A stretch of DNA of 64,000 nt from Flavobacterium shii (GTDB lineage Bacteria > Bacteroidota > Bacteroidia > Flavobacteriales > Flavobacteriaceae): positions 1-64,000 of the forward strand of contig NZ_JAOZEW010000007.1 of NCBI RefSeq assembly GCF_025847235.1, given 5' to 3'. Positions 62,801 through 64,000 of the stretch are shown here, in pieces; the stretch's first letter is position 1; each line of letters opens with the position of its first letter. The position numbers were made by a program, and so were the translations under genes. The notes beneath the pieces are model-generated. The model searched no databases, was not told where the DNA came from, and saw nothing but the letters and a program-made list of their open reading frames with translations.

Positions 62801-63865
62801 ATTGGGGAGACTATTACTAAAGACAATCTTTACTTAATAGGAAATCCATATCCATCGGCATTGGATGCAGATAAATTTTTAACGGCAAATAAAGATATTT
62901 TAAATGGAACTATCTATTTCTGGACACACAATACAGCAATAGCCCAAAGCGGACCTTATTATGTTTATACTTCAGATGATTATGCATCATATAATGGAGT
63001 TGGAGGGACAGCTACAGTACGAGCAATCTCAGGAGGAGCTACGCCTTCAGGTCAAATAGCTGCTGGACAATCATTTTTTGGTATAGCTACAGGAAATGGA
63101 GCTATAAACTACACAAATGCAATGCGTAGTGGGGGGAATAATTCTCAGTTTTTTAAACCATCAAAAACAAATAAAACAACAGATACAGATGAAAAAAGCC
63201 GTTTGTGGCTTAATTTAACTAATGTTGGAGGGGTTTTTAAACAAACCCTAATTGGGTATGTTGCGGGAGCTACAAATGGTTATGATAATCTCTATGATGG
63301 ATTAGCAATGAACAGAAATAGCTATGTTGATTTTTATAGTATTAATAAAACTGACAAATTAGTAATTCAGGGGCGTGCTTTGCCATTTGAACAAACCGAC
63401 ATAGTTCCTTTAGGATATAGTTCGACGAAGGAAGGAGATTTTACTATTGAGATAGATAAAGCCGATGGTTCATTGACAAATCAAGCTATTTATCTGGAAG
63501 ATAAGAAAACTGCAGTTATACATGATCTAACTCAAAAAGGATATACGTTTAATACCGGAGCAGGAACATTCGATGATCGTTTTGTGTTGCGATATACCAA
63601 TAAAACATTAGGTACTGGAGAATTTGAGTTGGGAGAGAATGCAATTTTAGTAGCTGTTGCAAATAAAGAAGTTAAAATCAATGCTTTTAGTCTAACAATC
63701 GACAAGGTGTTTATTTACGATGTTTCGGGTAAATTGATTTACAAGAAAGAGAAAGTCGGAAATTCTAATTTGGTTATCGAAAATTTAAAATCAAGTAATC
63801 AGGTTTTATTGGTAAAAGTAGTTTTAGATAATAAACATACCGAAACCAAGAAAGTGATTTACTAA
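59825..63865 (+). CDS. Giant T9SS-exported protein with nidogen-like and PA14-like domains, 1346 aa
   Basis: A signal peptide (LLLSFVLFFTFLINYGQ) leads a nidogen-like beta domain at about residues 25-235 (ISSNGWLTFGGATDSQYDNT, then ILFPFWDDLRYNAVPRYVTS). Residues about 240-350 are another beta domain. Residues about 420-510 are PA14-like (VRYRMTTTKTGCYLVKVRAD, DDGVRLYVDGVKVVDQWQEQ), similar to that of the 1518-aa protein. Ig-like units follow (for example QPAALTICEGTNGSFTIG). From about residue 841 comes the module shared with the two other giants, then a type A T9SS sorting domain ending ETKKVIY. It is very probably a paralogue of the 1241-aa protein with a swapped N-terminus. Surface binding of carbohydrate is a reasonable guess from PA14 but not proven. 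Confidence 0.87.
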   Translation: MNKKLLLSFVLFFTFLINYGQSASNYCFSASTGTYNALTGSTNANGMPTALGTDDAISNSISLPFTFTFGGIGYNQVKISSNGWLTFGGATDSQYDNTLANAESSKPILFPFWDDLRYNAVPRYVTSGTTPNRIFKVEWLQQYFYSGGTAGDAITFQVWLYEGSNKIDYRYRRGSVSPGVISASVGIYDSKSGYLTLNDAGANPTAQAGTFTTNINVRPATGQIYSFSPSATTSIGTYNFCIDSNNTQTTGNVNAGQYALVDVIKGYKYTFTVGNVFTAFSEKLNLLDASTDLDVVPAATNTGVTGTSIANWIAPFSGQIKVVLSTGSCANNGTIGTGGITLVLNAIGNTQDSQAVAGADTWRGHIYNWTGSTPPGGASPAAPAATTPFSTAEYAGYYDESTESITQNFGGDDVCFPVFSNGVQRASIRTEQFAVRYRMTTTKTGCYLVKVRADDGVRLYVDGVKVVDQWQEQSPTTYSNVLVNLTNGSNLILDYYENSGGNTIEFSMTPFLASTNTIIAPAVTTVCTGDVIAGPIDGSAYAYNGAGVNPTIKFQWQSAPDNAGVPGAWSNVTTGTGITAEDYTPAAITGNTTTNITYYRRNVSAVASNASSCSFDSNYVSIITKPSLVINTQPAALTICEGTNGSFTIGTPAGFTYQWQYSSSATGPWTNTDGRPNVTGHNTATLSLTSASVGYNGNYVRCIVSSGSCSTTSNVVLLTVYPLPTAPIVGAITVPTCAVPKGSVALSGLPGGGFSWEIETNPVTVKTTGIGTSTTITGLDPNTYTFTVKHLGSTCTSLASLSAVVPVLESNIWNGTAWSKVSVPTINENIVFAGNFNSTGNINGCSCQVNSGSAVVINSGHVLTITNGVAVSGGTLTFENNASLMQTNNVANSGNITYKRISTPMIAFDYSYWSSPVDGQLLRVLSPNTLPDKYHSYNNGWVEENGTNMMTLGKGYIIRVPNAGSWAINNENVVYPYAQPVSFFGVANNGPIIGETITKDNLYLIGNPYPSALDADKFLTANKDILNGTIYFWTHNTAIAQSGPYYVYTSDDYASYNGVGGTATVRAISGGATPSGQIAAGQSFFGIATGNGAINYTNAMRSGGNNSQFFKPSKTNKTTDTDEKSRLWLNLTNVGGVFKQTLIGYVAGATNGYDNLYDGLAMNRNSYVDFYSINKTDKLVIQGRALPFEQTDIVPLGYSSTKEGDFTIEIDKADGSLTNQAIYLEDKKTAVIHDLTQKGYTFNTGAGTFDDRFVLRYTNKTLGTGEFELGENAILVAVANKEVKINAFSLTIDKVFIYDVSGKLIYKKEKVGNSNLVIENLKSSNQVLLVKVVLDNKHTETKKVIY

Positions 63866-63886
63866 ATACAATTTACGTTATATTTC

Positions 63887-63920
63887 AAAAACCATTTGTC
63901 GAAAGGCAAATGGTTTTTTG
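63887..63920 (+). terminator. Terminator after the 1346-aa gene
   Basis: AAAAACCATTTG pairs with CAAATGGTTTTT around TCGAAAGG, followed by T residues. The arms match the hairpin at 59267-59296. Confidence 0.85.
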
Positions 63921-64000
63921 TTTTTACGTGAGTTTATAAAAACAGTATTGTAGTATAATTTTTATAAAAATAACCAAAAGTGGGTATTGTCGAGTGAGAT

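Overview
The window looks like a chromosomal segment of a Flavobacterium-type Bacteroidota. The DNA is AT-rich. Promoters carry the phylum's TAnnTTTG -7 box, in two cases with a TTG about 19 bases upstream. There are SusC-type and other Bacteroidota outer-membrane proteins, DUF4270, three giant proteins with type A T9SS sorting domains, and interspersed palindromic repeats of the sort scattered through flavobacterial genomes. Almost everything is core chromosome. I see no prophage, insertion sequence, CRISPR array, rRNA or tRNA.

Layout. 1-7.9 kb: housekeeping genes on the plus strand (small basic protein, DMP19-like protein, serS, TPR protein, DUF4286, rsmA-mgtE, proC). 7.9-9.8 kb: minus-strand racemase-nhaA pair. 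9.9-13.3 kb: a 2-hydroxyacid dehydrogenase, then small membrane proteins (two TM2 proteins, DUF2752, DUF4870-like) ending in a membrane M48 peptidase. The last four form a tightly coupled operon and are the best candidate for an undescribed membrane system. 13.4-19.6 kb: an OlsF-like fused acyltransferase, xth, an OmpA-like lipoprotein, a repeat-rich gap with a RelE/ParE toxin-antitoxin pair, and an aldo/keto reductase. 19.8-26.0 kb: a minus-strand envelope cluster (VWA protein, L,D-transpeptidase, DUF4139/MuiA protein) facing away from a TPR histidine kinase-LytTR regulator pair. 26.1-32.0 kb: minus-strand esterase-fold protein (no nucleophile serine), radA, a long GT51 glycosyltransferase, and panC-panD.

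32.1-36.5 kb: a glycogen-synthase-like N-domain protein, DUF4270 lipoprotein and glmS in one operon. It diverges from panCD through overlapping promoters. 36.6-42.1 kb: a tail-fibre-like secreted protein bracketed by two near-identical 46-bp terminator copies, then a TonB-dependent receptor followed by an SGNH/GDSL lipoprotein. 42.3-44.2 kb: atpD-atpC. 44.4-49.5 kb: an NAD(P)-binding protein, then the biotin operon bioF-bioD-bioA plus a ketoacyl-synthase-like gene. bioF appears to carry an interspersed-repeat fragment in frame. 49.6-63.9 kb: three giant T9SS-exported proteins that share a roughly 500-residue C-terminal module, with recX between the first and second.

Functionally the window joins translation and ribosome maturation, cofactor synthesis (pantothenate, biotin), amino-sugar and peptidoglycan synthesis, envelope sensing and a block of secreted surface proteins. 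All family calls are from reading motifs; no database search was run.
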